A stretch of 64,000 nucleotides of DNA from DASZTV01 sp035550655. Lineage in GTDB: Bacteria; Actinomycetota; Actinomycetes; JAFAQI01. Position numbers and translations under genes: made by a program. Location: positions 62,001-126,000 of the forward strand of contig DASZOU010000027.1 of NCBI GenBank assembly GCA_035550655.1. The letters are read 5' to 3'. Of the stretch, positions 17,759 to 26,546 are shown piece after piece; position 1 is the stretch's first letter; each line of letters starts with the position of its first letter. The notes under the pieces were generated by a model. The model was not told where the DNA came from, did not search any database, and saw only the letters and a program-made list of their open reading frames with translations.

Positions 17759-19594
17759 ATGGGTCACTACAAGTCGAACCTGCGCGACGCCGAGTTCAAC
17801 CTCTTCGAGGTGCTTGGCCGCGGCGACATCCTCGGGCAGGGCGCCTTCGCCGACCTCGACGTCGACACCGCGAAGTCGATCCTCGAGGAGGTCCGCCGGC
17901 TCGCCGAGGGCCCGATCGCCGACTCCTTCGCCGACGCCGACCGCAACCCGCCGGTCTTCGACCCGGACGCGCACACCGTGACGCTCCCCGAGTCGTTCAA
18001 GAAGTCCTACGCCGCGCTGATCGACTCCGGCTGGGACAAGCTGCCGCTGCCGCAGGAGCTCGGTGGCCCGGGTCTGCCGCCCTCGATCACCTGGGCCGCG
18101 AGCGAGATGGTCATCGGCGCCAACCCGGCGATCCACATGTACGCCGCGGGGCCGGCCTTCGCCCAGATCCTGTACCGCAACGGCAACGAGACGCAGCGCA
18201 AGATCGCGCAGCTGATGATCGACCGCAACTGGGGCGCGACGATGGTGCTCACCGAGCCGGACGCGGGCTCGGATGTCGGCGCCGGCCGTACCAAGGCGAC
18301 GGAGCAGCCCGACGGCTCGTGGCACATCGAGGGCGTCAAGCGCTTCATCACCAGTGGTGAGTGGGACGTCCCCGAGAACATCATTCATCTCGTTCTCGCC
18401 CGTCCCGAAGGCGCCGGCCCGGGCACCAAGGGCCTGTCGCTGTTCGTCGTACCGAAGTTCCACTTCGACTTCGAGACCGGCCAGATCGGCGAGCGAAACG
18501 GTGCGTTCGTCACCAACGTCGAGAAGAAGATGGGTCTGAAGGTCTCGGCGACCTGCGAGGTCACCTTCGGCGAGAACGGCACCCCGGCGGTTGGCTGGCT
18601 CGTCGGCGACGTTCACGACGGCATCGCCCAGATGTTCGAGGTCATCGAGATGGCCCGGATGATGGTCGGCACCAAGGCGATCGCGACGCTGTCGACCGGC
18701 TACCTCAACGCCCTGGACTTCGCGAAGAACCGGGTGCAGGGCGCCGACCTCACCCAGATGCTCGACAAGGCCGCGCCGCGCGTGACTATCACGCACCACC
18801 CCGACGTACGCCGCTCGCTGATGCTGCAGAAGGCGTACGCCGAGGGCATGCGCGCGCTCGTGCTGTTCACCGCGAGCCAGCAGGACACGGTCATGGACGC
18901 CGCCTCGCGCGGCGAGGAGGCGACCGAGGCGACTCGGCTCAACGACCTGCTGCTGCCGCTGGTGAAGGGATGCGGGTCGGAACGCTCGTACGAGCTGCTC
19001 GGCTCGCAGTCGCTGCAGACCCTCGGTGGCTCCGGCTTCCTGCAGGACTACCCGATCGAGCAGTACATCCGCGACGCGAAGATCGACACCCTCTACGAGG
19101 GCACGACCGCGATCCAGGGCATGGACCTGTTCTTCCGCAAGATCGTCCGCGACCAGGGTGCCGCCCTGACTGGGCTGTTCGGGCAGATCCAGGCGTTCAT
19201 CGACTCCGAAGCGGGCAACGGCCGGCTGAAGAACGAGCGCGAGCTGCTCGCCCACGGTCTCGCCGACGTACAGGGCATGGTCGAGACGATGGTCGGCTAC
19301 CTGACCGCGGCGATGGAAGACCAGCCGAGCATGTACAAGGTGGGCTTGAACACCTCGCGGCTGCTGCTGTCGCTCGGCGACGTCGTCATCGGCTGGCTGC
19401 TGCTGCGCCAGGCGGAGGTCGCGCTCAACGCCCTGACCGCCGGCCCGGCCGACCGCGACAAGGACTTCTACGAGGGCAAGGTCATCGCCGCGAAGTTCTT
19501 CGCCCAGACGCGGCTGCCGCTGCTGGCTGCCGAGCGAGTGATCGTGGAAGGCACCAACCTCGAGGTGATGGACCTCCCGGAGAGCGCCTTCTAG
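17759..19594 (+). CDS. Acyl-CoA dehydrogenase (FadE type)
   Basis: The 611-aa flavoenzyme oxidises acyl-CoA thioesters in beta-oxidation and passes electrons to ETF. It belongs to the long subfamily: a specific N-terminal cap (MGHYKSNLRDAEFNLFEVLG), the N-terminal and middle acyl-CoA dehydrogenase domains with VLTEPDAGSDVG near residue 165, a C-terminal helical domain with GSQSLQTLGGSGFLQDYPIE, and an extra C-terminal helical extension. YEGTTAIQGMDLFFRK contains the usual catalytic-region glutamate. GGGAG lies upstream of the ATG. Two TTAC-N6-GTAA dyads upstream suggest repression that is released by fatty acyl-CoA. Confidence 0.93.
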   Translation: MGHYKSNLRDAEFNLFEVLGRGDILGQGAFADLDVDTAKSILEEVRRLAEGPIADSFADADRNPPVFDPDAHTVTLPESFKKSYAALIDSGWDKLPLPQELGGPGLPPSITWAASEMVIGANPAIHMYAAGPAFAQILYRNGNETQRKIAQLMIDRNWGATMVLTEPDAGSDVGAGRTKATEQPDGSWHIEGVKRFITSGEWDVPENIIHLVLARPEGAGPGTKGLSLFVVPKFHFDFETGQIGERNGAFVTNVEKKMGLKVSATCEVTFGENGTPAVGWLVGDVHDGIAQMFEVIEMARMMVGTKAIATLSTGYLNALDFAKNRVQGADLTQMLDKAAPRVTITHHPDVRRSLMLQKAYAEGMRALVLFTASQQDTVMDAASRGEEATEATRLNDLLLPLVKGCGSERSYELLGSQSLQTLGGSGFLQDYPIEQYIRDAKIDTLYEGTTAIQGMDLFFRKIVRDQGAALTGLFGQIQAFIDSEAGNGRLKNERELLAHGLADVQGMVETMVGYLTAAMEDQPSMYKVGLNTSRLLLSLGDVVIGWLLLRQAEVALNALTAGPADRDKDFYEGKVIAAKFFAQTRLPLLAAERVIVEGTNLEVMDLPESAF

Positions 19595-19616
19595 CCGGAC
19601 AGCTGTCTGGCGTATC

Positions 19617-19691
19617 GCATGTGACATAGGTGTCGCGAATCGCGACGTGCATGTGACATGCGTGTCGTGATTCACAGCCCCTATGTGACAT
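19617..19691. repeat. Two 22-bp direct repeats plus a partial third copy
   Basis: Between the convergent fadE-type gene and bkdC lie 19617-19638 and 19649-19670. They share 19 of 22 positions at a 32-bp period and both begin GCATGTGACAT. A third TATGTGACAT stands at 19682-19691. Each full copy contains the dyad GACA-N4-TGTC. The third copy pairs with TGTCAC at 19702-19707. They may serve as a bidirectional terminator or as protein-binding sites. Confidence 0.6.
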
Positions 19692-19714
19692 ACGAGCGCG
19701 CTGTCACGCGGAGC

Positions 19715-21070
19715 TCAGCGCGTTGACGCGGTGAAGTCCATCATTCGCCACGGGTCGTTGAGCATCCCGGCGATGTCGGCGAGGAACTCGCTGCCGAGCT
19801 GACCGTCGACGAGCCGGTGGTCGAAGGACAGCGCGAGCGTCGTCACCTGGCGGATAGCGATCTGGCCCTGGTGCACCCACGGCTGCTCCCGCACGGCTCC
19901 GAAGGCGAGGATCGCCGACTCGCCCGGGTTGAGGATCGGCGTCCCGCTGTCGACGCCGAACACTCCGACGTTCGTGATGGTGATCGTCCCGCGCTGCATG
20001 TCGGCCGGCGGTGTCTTGCCGTCGCGCGCGGTTGCCACCAGCGCATCGAGAGCGCCCGCCAGCTGCGGCAGTGAAAGCGCGCCCGCGTCCTTGATGTTCG
20101 GGACGATCAACCCTCTCGGTGTCGCGGCCGCGATGCCGAGGTTCACGTAGTCCTTGACGACGATCTCCTGCGCGGCGTCGTCCCACGACGCGTTGATCAT
20201 CGGATGGCGACGTACGGCGAGCAGCAGGGCTCGCGCGACGAGCAGCAGCGGCGACACCTTCACAGCGGCGAAGTCGGGATAGCCGCGCAGCCGCCGGACC
20301 AGATCCATCGTCTCGGTGACGTCCACGGTCACCCACTCGGTGACGTGCGGCGCGCTGAAGGCGCTCTGCACCATCGCTGCCGCCATCGCCTTGCGCACTC
20401 CCTTGATCGGGATGCGCTCTTCCCGGGTGGCCGGATCGAAGTCAGGTCGCGGCAGCGCCATTGCGGCAGCCGCGGCGGCGGCGGCGCCGCCGGTAGCGGC
20501 AGCCTGGACATCCGCGCGCGTCACGGTGCCGCCGGGACCGCTCCCGCCCACGCCGCGCAGGTCGACGCCGAGGTCGCGAGCGAGCTTGCGCACCGGCGGC
20601 TTGGCGAGGACGTGGACCTCGGCGAGAACCGGTGCGGCCGCGGCGGGCTCGGCCCGCTGCGCCGCAGCGGCCACTGCTTGTTTGCGCGGCCGGCGCGTGA
20701 GCTTGCCGGCCTTCGGGCCGCTTCCGACCAGGACCTCGATCTTCTCGTCGGCGTCGGCCTTGGGCGCAGAGGGCACGAGGTCGCCGCCCTGGATGATGGG
20801 CGCCTCCGCAGTCACCGCAGCGTCCCCGCCACCGACCTCGAAGCTGATCAGCGGCAGCCCGACGTCGACGGTCGCGCCCTCGGCGTGGTGCAGCGTCGTG
20901 ACGACGCCGGCGTACGGCGACGGGATCTCCACCGCGGCCTTCGCCGTCTCCACCTCGACGATCGGCTGGTTCAACGTGACCGTGTCGCCTTCGGCGACCA
21001 GCCAGTGCAGGATCTCCGCCTCCGTCAGCCCTTCCCCGAGGTCGGGCAGCAGGAAGTTCTTGATCGCCAT
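19715..21070 (-). CDS. bkdC: Dihydrolipoamide acyltransferase (E2) of a branched-chain keto-acid dehydrogenase
   Basis: The 451-aa E2 subunit carries one lipoyl domain (residues 1-77, lipoylated K44 in VEVETAKAAVEIP). Next comes an Ala/Pro-rich linker, a peripheral-subunit-binding domain (PPVRKLARDLGVDL), another Ala-rich linker and the catalytic acyltransferase domain. The active site is SFDHRLVDG with H418 and D422. The ATG at 21070 shares its A with the stop of the E1-beta gene (TGATG). No E3 (lipoamide dehydrogenase) gene is adjacent, so E3 must come from elsewhere. The single lipoyl domain and gene order fit the BkdABC complex of actinobacteria. Confidence 0.9.
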   Translation of the reverse strand: MAIKNFLLPDLGEGLTEAEILHWLVAEGDTVTLNQPIVEVETAKAAVEIPSPYAGVVTTLHHAEGATVDVGLPLISFEVGGGDAAVTAEAPIIQGGDLVPSAPKADADEKIEVLVGSGPKAGKLTRRPRKQAVAAAAQRAEPAAAAPVLAEVHVLAKPPVRKLARDLGVDLRGVGGSGPGGTVTRADVQAAATGGAAAAAAAAMALPRPDFDPATREERIPIKGVRKAMAAAMVQSAFSAPHVTEWVTVDVTETMDLVRRLRGYPDFAAVKVSPLLLVARALLLAVRRHPMINASWDDAAQEIVVKDYVNLGIAAATPRGLIVPNIKDAGALSLPQLAGALDALVATARDGKTPPADMQRGTITITNVGVFGVDSGTPILNPGESAILAFGAVREQPWVHQGQIAIRQVTTLALSFDHRLVDGQLGSEFLADIAGMLNDPWRMMDFTASTR

Positions 21071-22044
21071 CAGAACGCCATCGCTCGGTCGACCGCGTCG
21101 AGGACGCGGTCCAGGTCGGGGAGGTAGTCCTCCTCGATCCGTGACGCGGGGTACGGCGTGGAGTAGCCGCCGACCCGCAGCACCGGCGACTCGAGGGAGT
21201 AGAAGCACTGCTCCGTGACGCGCGCCGCGACCTCTGCCGCCAGCGACGCGAAAACCGGTGCCTCGGCGACGACGACCGCGTGCCCGGTCTTGCGGACCGA
21301 CGTGAACACGGTGTCCCAGTCGATCGGGGACAGCGCGCGCAGGTCGACGACCTCGAGCTCCCGCCCTTCCGCGGCTGCAGCAGCAGACGCCTCGAGGCAG
21401 GTCCGCACGCTCGGTCCGTAGGTGATCAAGGTCGCGTGCTGGCCCGGCCTGGCGACCCGCGCCGACCACAAGTCGACCGGCGCGGTCTCGGTGTCGACCT
21501 CGGCCTTGTCCCAGTAGCGGCGCTTCGGCTCGAAGAAGACCACCGGGTCGTCGCAGGCCACCGCCTGCTGGATCATCCAGTAGGCATCCGCCGGGTTCGA
21601 GCAGGTCACGACCTTGAGCCCGGCGGTGTGCGCGAAGTACGTCTCCGGTGACTCGCTGTGATGCTCGACCGCACCGATGCCCCCGCCGTACGGGATCCGG
21701 ATCGTGATCGGCAGCCGCACGTTGCCCGATGAGCGGTAGTGCATGTGGGCGACCTGCGTGACGATCTGATCGAACGCCGGGAACACGAAACCGTCGAACT
21801 GGATCTCACACACCGGCCGGAAGCCGCGCATCGACAGTCCGACCGCCGTCCCGATGATCCCGGACTCGGCAAGCGGCGTGTCGATGACCCGGGCGTCGCC
21901 GAAGTCCTTCGCCAAGCCGTCGGTGACCCGGAACACGCCGCCGAGCGCGCCGACGTCCTCGCCCATCACGATCACCTTGGAGTCCGACTCCATGGCTTTG
22001 CGCAGGCCCTCGTTGAGCGCCTTTCCGAGCGTCAGCGTCGGCAT
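21070..22044 (-). CDS. bkdB: E1 beta subunit of a branched-chain keto-acid dehydrogenase
   Basis: The 324-aa protein begins with the typical LGKALNEGLRKAMESD and continues with VIVMGEDVGALGGVF, which helps bind thiamine diphosphate. PLAESGIIGTAVGLSMRG and FDQIVTQVAHMHYRSSG are transketolase-like pyrimidine-domain motifs. HHSESPETYFAHTAGLKV is a family signature. It starts at an ATG that overlaps the stop of the alpha subunit gene by 1 bp (TGATG) and is likewise coupled to bkdC. With BkdA it forms the heterotetrameric decarboxylase for branched-chain 2-oxo acids. Confidence 0.92.
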   Translation of the reverse strand: MPTLTLGKALNEGLRKAMESDSKVIVMGEDVGALGGVFRVTDGLAKDFGDARVIDTPLAESGIIGTAVGLSMRGFRPVCEIQFDGFVFPAFDQIVTQVAHMHYRSSGNVRLPITIRIPYGGGIGAVEHHSESPETYFAHTAGLKVVTCSNPADAYWMIQQAVACDDPVVFFEPKRRYWDKAEVDTETAPVDLWSARVARPGQHATLITYGPSVRTCLEASAAAAAEGRELEVVDLRALSPIDWDTVFTSVRKTGHAVVVAEAPVFASLAAEVAARVTEQCFYSLESPVLRVGGYSTPYPASRIEEDYLPDLDRVLDAVDRAMAF

Positions 22045-23174
22045 CAGTGGCTCACCGCCCCGGCTTCGACCCCGGTGTCGGTGTCGGTGTCGAAGGATGC
22101 GAGGTACGCCGCCATCTGCGCGCGTTCCTCGTCGAGCAGCGGCGAGCCGCCGGCGTAGACGTGGTCGAACAGCGACAGCGGAGCCGGATCGGGCATCTCG
22201 ATGCAGCCGGCGCGCACATGAGCCGCGAGCTCGTCGGCCGCCGCGTCGACCTCGGCGAAGAAGTCCGCGCCCGCGACGCCGTGGCGCGACAGGTAGGCCT
22301 TCACCCGCTCGATCGGATCCTTCAGCTTCCACGTCTCGAGGTCGGCCGCGAGCCGGTAGCGGGTCGGGTCGTCCGAGGTGGTGTGCGGAGCCATCCGGTA
22401 CGTGTAGGCCTCGATCAGGGAGGGGCCGGTGCCCTCCCGGGCGCGGGCGAGCGCGGCGCGGGACACCGCCAGCACGGCCAGCACGTCGTTGCCGTCGACA
22501 CGAACGCCCGGGAAGCCGAAACCTTCGGCGCGGTGGTAGAGCGGGATGCGCGTCTGCCGCTCGACCGGCTCAGAGATCGCCCACTGGTTGTTCTGGCAGA
22601 AGAACACGATCGGCGCATTGAACGAGCCGGCCCAGACGAAGGCCTCGTTCACGTCACCTTGACTGGTCGCGCCGTCACCGAAGAACGCCATCGCGGCGCC
22701 GTCGCCGCCGTCGCGCTGGATTCCCATCGCGTAACCGGTGGCGTGCAGGGTCTGCGAGCCGATCACGATCGTGTAGAGCCCGAAACCGTGCTCCGTCGGG
22801 TCCCAACCGCCCTGGCTGGCGCCGCGGAACAAGCCGAGCAGCGTCACCGGGTCGACGCCCTTGCAGAACGCGACGCCGTGCTCCCGGTACGTCGGGAAGG
22901 CGAAGTCCCGGTCGGTCAGCGCCCGGCCGGCGCCGACTTGGGCCGCCTCCTGGCCGAGCAGGCTCGCCCACAGCCCGAGCTGGCCCTGGCGTTGCAGTGC
23001 GATGGCCTCGGTGTCGACCCGCCGCACGAGCACCAGGTCGCGGTACAGGCCTTTGATCTCCTCGTCGGAGATGTCGAGCGAGTAGTCCGGATGCTCGACC
23101 CGCTGACCTTCCGGCGTCAGCAGCTGAACGAAATCCGGGCCTTCAGACGGCTGCGGTAGCAGCGCTTCGGTCAC
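22044..23174 (-). CDS. bkdA: E1 alpha subunit of a branched-chain keto-acid dehydrogenase
   Basis: The 376-aa subunit binds thiamine diphosphate through GDGATSQGDVNEAF, ending in FCQNNQWAIS (the GDG-N-N motif). The phosphorylation-loop-like segment YRMAPHTTSDDPTRYR is typical of branched-chain rather than pyruvate enzymes. The GTG start at 23174 is preceded by AAGGAG at a good distance. It is the first gene of a tightly coupled bkdA-bkdB-bkdC operon, so products are made in equal amounts. The pathway feeds branched acyl-CoA into fatty-acid synthesis or oxidises Val, Leu and Ile. Confidence 0.92.
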   Translation of the reverse strand: MTEALLPQPSEGPDFVQLLTPEGQRVEHPDYSLDISDEEIKGLYRDLVLVRRVDTEAIALQRQGQLGLWASLLGQEAAQVGAGRALTDRDFAFPTYREHGVAFCKGVDPVTLLGLFRGASQGGWDPTEHGFGLYTIVIGSQTLHATGYAMGIQRDGGDGAAMAFFGDGATSQGDVNEAFVWAGSFNAPIVFFCQNNQWAISEPVERQTRIPLYHRAEGFGFPGVRVDGNDVLAVLAVSRAALARAREGTGPSLIEAYTYRMAPHTTSDDPTRYRLAADLETWKLKDPIERVKAYLSRHGVAGADFFAEVDAAADELAAHVRAGCIEMPDPAPLSLFDHVYAGGSPLLDEERAQMAAYLASFDTDTDTGVEAGAVSH

Positions 23175-23293
23175 GTTGCACTCCTTGTGGGAATCCGCCT
23201 CATCGTGACACGCGGTTCGCAGCCCTGGCTATGTGCGCAGCCCACACCGGTCGCCTGGTTTGCGGTGACATGGTCACGGACCGCGACTTCGCT

Positions 23294-23299
23294 TACGCT
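23294..23299 (+). promoter_or_regulatory. -10 box of a leaderless promoter
   Basis: TACGCT is followed by 6 nt and then the GTG at 23306. The spacing places the transcription start at or next to the start codon, so the nfeD-like mRNA would be leaderless. Confidence 0.5.
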
Positions 23300-23305
23300 T
23301 CCGCC

Positions 23306-23752
23306 GTGGACGCCTGGGTGCTCTGGGTGATCATCGCCGTCGCACTGGCGATCGCGGAGGTCCTCACGCTGACCTTCGTGCTCGCCATGATCGCTGCCGG
23401 CGCCAGCGCCGCCGCGATCGCAGCGGCGATCGGCGTACCCGTCGTCGGGCAGGTCATCATCTTCGGCGTCGCGGACGTCGTGCTGCTCGCCGGCGTGCTC
23501 CCGATGGCCCGCCGGCATCGCCACATGCCGGCGTCGATCCGCACCGGCACGGCGAGACTGATCGGCAGCCGTGCCATGTCCCTGACCGAGATCACCACCG
23601 CCAACGGCGGCCGGGTGCGCATCGGCGGCGACACCTGGAGCGCCCGCCCGTACGCCGACGGCCTCGTCATCCCGGCCGGTGAGTGGGTGGACGTCCTGCA
23701 GATCGACGGCGCGACCGCTGTCGTCCACCCGACCGCGCAAGCCCTGTCGTAG
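23306..23752 (+). CDS. NfeD-like membrane protein
   Basis: The product has about 148 aa from the GTG at 23306, chosen because a -10 box sits 6 nt upstream and the first transmembrane helix (VLWVIIAVALAIAEVLTLTFVLAMIAAG) begins at once. A second helix follows, then a C-terminal OB-fold with GTARLIGSRAMSLT and GEWVDVLQIDGATAVV. Short NfeD proteins are partners of SPFH proteins. The downstream gene is one, 50 bp away, so the pair probably forms a membrane microdomain complex. Confidence 0.85.
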   Translation: MDAWVLWVIIAVALAIAEVLTLTFVLAMIAAGASAAAIAAAIGVPVVGQVIIFGVADVVLLAGVLPMARRHRHMPASIRTGTARLIGSRAMSLTEITTANGGRVRIGGDTWSARPYADGLVIPAGEWVDVLQIDGATAVVHPTAQALS

Positions 23753-23802
23753 CCAACCAAGCCGAGAGAGACCCAGCCGGAAGACCCTAGAGGGGGAACA
23801 CC

Positions 23803-24672
23803 GTGAGTGCAGCACTCATCGTCGTGCTCGTGATCGTCGCGCTGGTGATCATCGTCGTGGCACGCGCAGTGCGGATCGTTCCGCAGGCGAGAGCGGGCGT
23901 CATCGAGCGACTCGGTCGCTACAACCGCACGGTCAACGCCGGCTTGACACTGCTCACGCCGTTCCTCGACCGGATGCGCCCGCTGATCGACCTGCGCGAG
24001 CAGGTGGTGAGCTTCCCGCCGCAGCCGGTGATCACCTCCGACAACCTCGTCGTCAACATCGACACCGTCATCTACTTCACCGTGACGGATCCGCGGGCGG
24101 CGACGTACGAGATCGCGAACTTCTTGCAGGCGATCGAGCAGCTCACCGTCACCACGCTGCGAAACGTGATCGGTGGCATGGACCTCGAAGCGACGCTGAC
24201 CAGCCGCGACCAGATCAACGGCCAGCTGCGCGGGGTTCTCGATGAGGCCACCGGCCAGTGGGGGATCCGCGTGAACCGCGTCGAGCTGAAGTCGATCGAC
24301 CCGCCCGCGAGCGTGCAGGAGTCGATGGAGAAGCAGATGCGCGCCGATCGTGAGAAGCGCGCCGCGATCCTCACCGCCGAGGGCACCAAGCAGGCGGCGA
24401 TTCTCAACGCCGAGGGCGAGAAGCAGTCCGCCATCCTCTCCGCCCAGGGTCAGCGGGAGGCCGAGATCCTCAAGGCCGAAGGCCAGGCGAAGGCGATCGA
24501 GACGGTGTTCAACGCGATCCACGCCGGCAACCCCGACGCACCGCTGCTCGCCTACCAGTACCTCGAGGCTCTCGGGAAGGTTGCGTCGTACGGAAACACG
24601 ACGATCGTCGTGCCGAGCGAGCTCACGACGGCGATGCAGAAGATCACAGAGGGCTTCAACCGGACCAGCTGA
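23803..24672 (+). CDS. SPFH/Band 7 (slipin/stomatin-like) membrane protein
   Basis: The 289-aa protein starts with GTG and an N-terminal membrane helix (residues 4-22). The Band 7 domain begins at VPQARAGVIERLGRY and includes VNAGLTLLTPFLDRM and LEATLTSRDQINGQL. A long charged helix follows (REKRAAILTAEGTKQAAILN), with an EAEILKAEGQAKAIE repeat that drives oligomerisation. These proteins scaffold membrane domains and often work with NfeD; the gene just upstream encodes that partner. Confidence 0.92.
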   Translation: MSAALIVVLVIVALVIIVVARAVRIVPQARAGVIERLGRYNRTVNAGLTLLTPFLDRMRPLIDLREQVVSFPPQPVITSDNLVVNIDTVIYFTVTDPRAATYEIANFLQAIEQLTVTTLRNVIGGMDLEATLTSRDQINGQLRGVLDEATGQWGIRVNRVELKSIDPPASVQESMEKQMRADREKRAAILTAEGTKQAAILNAEGEKQSAILSAQGQREAEILKAEGQAKAIETVFNAIHAGNPDAPLLAYQYLEALGKVASYGNTTIVVPSELTTAMQKITEGFNRTS

Positions 24673-24730
24673 GCCAGGCCGGTAACGTCGGGTAAGGCAG
24701 CGTCGGCAAGGCCGACACCGATGTTGGGCG

Positions 24731-25672
24731 GTGGGCGGAAACGTGGACGTGGCTGACACCGGACCGGGTCCTGACGGCTGGCGCAACCGGCTCGGCCGGG
24801 TCGGAGTTTGGACCGGACAGCTCGACTACTCACCGGCGGACGTGGTCCGTGACGCCGCGCGCGAGGTGGAGGCAGCCGGCTACCGCGCGTTGTGGACCGG
24901 TGAAGCGGTCGGACGGGAAGTCCTGACGGCTGCGCAGCTCTTGCTCGCCGCGAGTGACTCGCTGGTCGTCGCGACCGGCATCGCGAACATCTGGGCACGT
25001 GACGCGCTGGCCACCGCCGCCGGCCAGCTCGCCCTCGGCGAGGCGTATCCGGACCGTTTCATCCTCGGGATCGGGGTGTCCCACAAGCCGCTGCTCGACG
25101 TCCGCGGCGAGGACTACCGCACGCCGCTGACGTTCATGCGCGACTACCTCGACGGCATGGACAAGGCGTACGACGTGTACCGGGCGGTCCCGCCCGCCAG
25201 TCGGCCACCTCGGCTGCTCGCCGCGCTGGGACCCAAGATGCTCGCCCTGGCCGGCGAGCGCGCCGACGGCGCCCACACCTACTTCGTCCCACCGGAGCAC
25301 ACCGCGGCCGCCCGCGAGATCCTCGGCCCCGACCGGCTGCTCGTCCCCGAGCAGGTGTGCGTCCTGTCAGAGGACCCGACGGTCGCCCGCGAGATCGCTC
25401 GGCGGCACACCACGTCATACCTGCGGTTGCCGAACTACACCGCGAACCTGGAGCGGTTCGGCTTCACTTCCGACGACTTCGCGGCCGGCGGCAACGACCG
25501 GCTGGTCGACACGATCTGCGTGTGGGGAACGGTCGACGCCGTGGCAGCCCGCGTGAAGGCGCACCTCGACGCGGGCGCGGACCACGTCGCCGTACAGGTG
25601 CTCGTCGACGACCGTCGCGGTCTGCCGCGCCAGGAATGGCAAGCGCTCGCGCCGGGGTTGTTGTCGCTGTGA
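24731..25672 (+). CDS. LLM-class F420-dependent oxidoreductase
   Basis: The 313-aa protein is a luciferase-like TIM barrel. GVWTGQLDYSPADVVRDAAREVEAAGYRALWTGE is the N-terminal signature (about residues 25-58, quoted in part), and VVATGIANIWARDA is the family-typical strand 3. YPDRFILGIGVSHKPL contains the flavin/F420 loop. This TIGR03620-like branch is typical of actinobacteria that make coenzyme F420. Its substrate is unknown. The stop overlaps the next start in GTGA, so the two genes are co-translated. GTG codons at 24743 and 24749 are alternative starts. Confidence 0.85.
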   Translation: MGGNVDVADTGPGPDGWRNRLGRVGVWTGQLDYSPADVVRDAAREVEAAGYRALWTGEAVGREVLTAAQLLLAASDSLVVATGIANIWARDALATAAGQLALGEAYPDRFILGIGVSHKPLLDVRGEDYRTPLTFMRDYLDGMDKAYDVYRAVPPASRPPRLLAALGPKMLALAGERADGAHTYFVPPEHTAAAREILGPDRLLVPEQVCVLSEDPTVAREIARRHTTSYLRLPNYTANLERFGFTSDDFAAGGNDRLVDTICVWGTVDAVAARVKAHLDAGADHVAVQVLVDDRRGLPRQEWQALAPGLLSL

Positions 25673-26499
25673 GCGACCTGAGCGCGTGGGAGACCGCGAC
25701 AGCGGTCACCCGGCTCGATGACTCGGGACGGTACGCCGCCGAGCTCGACCCGGGGTGGGCCATCGGCGGCAAGCCGAACGGCGGCTACCTGCTCGCGATC
25801 CTTGCCCGCGCTGCCTGCGATGCGGTCGGCACCGAGCATCCGCTCGCGGTGTCCGCGCACTACCTGCGCGCGCCCGACTCGGGTCCGGCACAGGTCCGCA
25901 CCGAGGTCGTGCGAAGCGGCCGCCGGGCATCGACGTCGCGCGCAGTGTTGTGGCAGGGCGACAAGCCCTTCCTCGACGCGACCGTGACCAGCGGACAGCT
26001 CGCCCACGGTGAGCCCGGCTTCGCCGTCGGCGGCCCACCCGCCATGCCGTCGCCGGAAGAGTGCGACGACCGCGGCAATCCCAACTTCCCGATCGAGCTG
26101 TTCAACAACGTCGACCTTCGAATCGACCCGACAACGGTTCCGTTCCAGCCTTCAGACGGCAAACCCGCGCCCAACGGCGAGCCGACAGTGCGGTACTGGT
26201 TTCGGCTCCGCGACGGATCCGAGCCCGACGTGATGTCGCTGCTGATCGCCGTCGACTCCGCGTTCCCGACCGTCTTCCACCTGGGGGCCTTCGGCTGGGC
26301 GCCGACCGTCGAGCTGAGTGTCCTGCTGCGCGGCATCCCCGCACGGGGCTGGCTGGCCTGCGAGGCCCGCACGAACCTGGTGGCCGACGGCTGGTTCGAC
26401 GAGGAGGCGTACGTGTGGGACTCGACCGGTCGGCTGGTCGCGCAATCCCACCAGCTCGCACTCGCGGGCGGCGGCCCGCAGCCGCGCACGACCGAGTAG
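25669..26499 (+). CDS. Thioesterase family (double hot-dog) protein
   Basis: The 276-aa product is a TesB-like acyl-CoA thioesterase of the actinobacterial type. The first hot-dog half has GWAIGGKPNGGYLLAILARA and HYLRAPDSGPAQV. The second has VDSAFPTVFHLGAFGWAPTVELSV and VWDSTGRLVAQSHQLAL, near the C-terminus. The GTG start lies inside the stop of the LLM gene (GTGA), indicating coupled translation. Together they may act on an acyl-CoA or acylated substrate. Confidence 0.8.
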   Translation: MSDLSAWETATAVTRLDDSGRYAAELDPGWAIGGKPNGGYLLAILARAACDAVGTEHPLAVSAHYLRAPDSGPAQVRTEVVRSGRRASTSRAVLWQGDKPFLDATVTSGQLAHGEPGFAVGGPPAMPSPEECDDRGNPNFPIELFNNVDLRIDPTTVPFQPSDGKPAPNGEPTVRYWFRLRDGSEPDVMSLLIAVDSAFPTVFHLGAFGWAPTVELSVLLRGIPARGWLACEARTNLVADGWFDEEAYVWDSTGRLVAQSHQLALAGGGPQPRTTE

Positions 26500-26546
26500 C
26501 ACCTGAGCGAGTAGCACCTGGCGTCCGGCGGCACCGGCCCCACCTG

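Noticed and set aside
17669..19675. A 668-codon minus-strand frame opposite the acyl-CoA dehydrogenase
   Set aside because: The plus-strand protein is clearly a FadE-type enzyme. The antisense frame has no domain and an implausible Arg/Glu composition.
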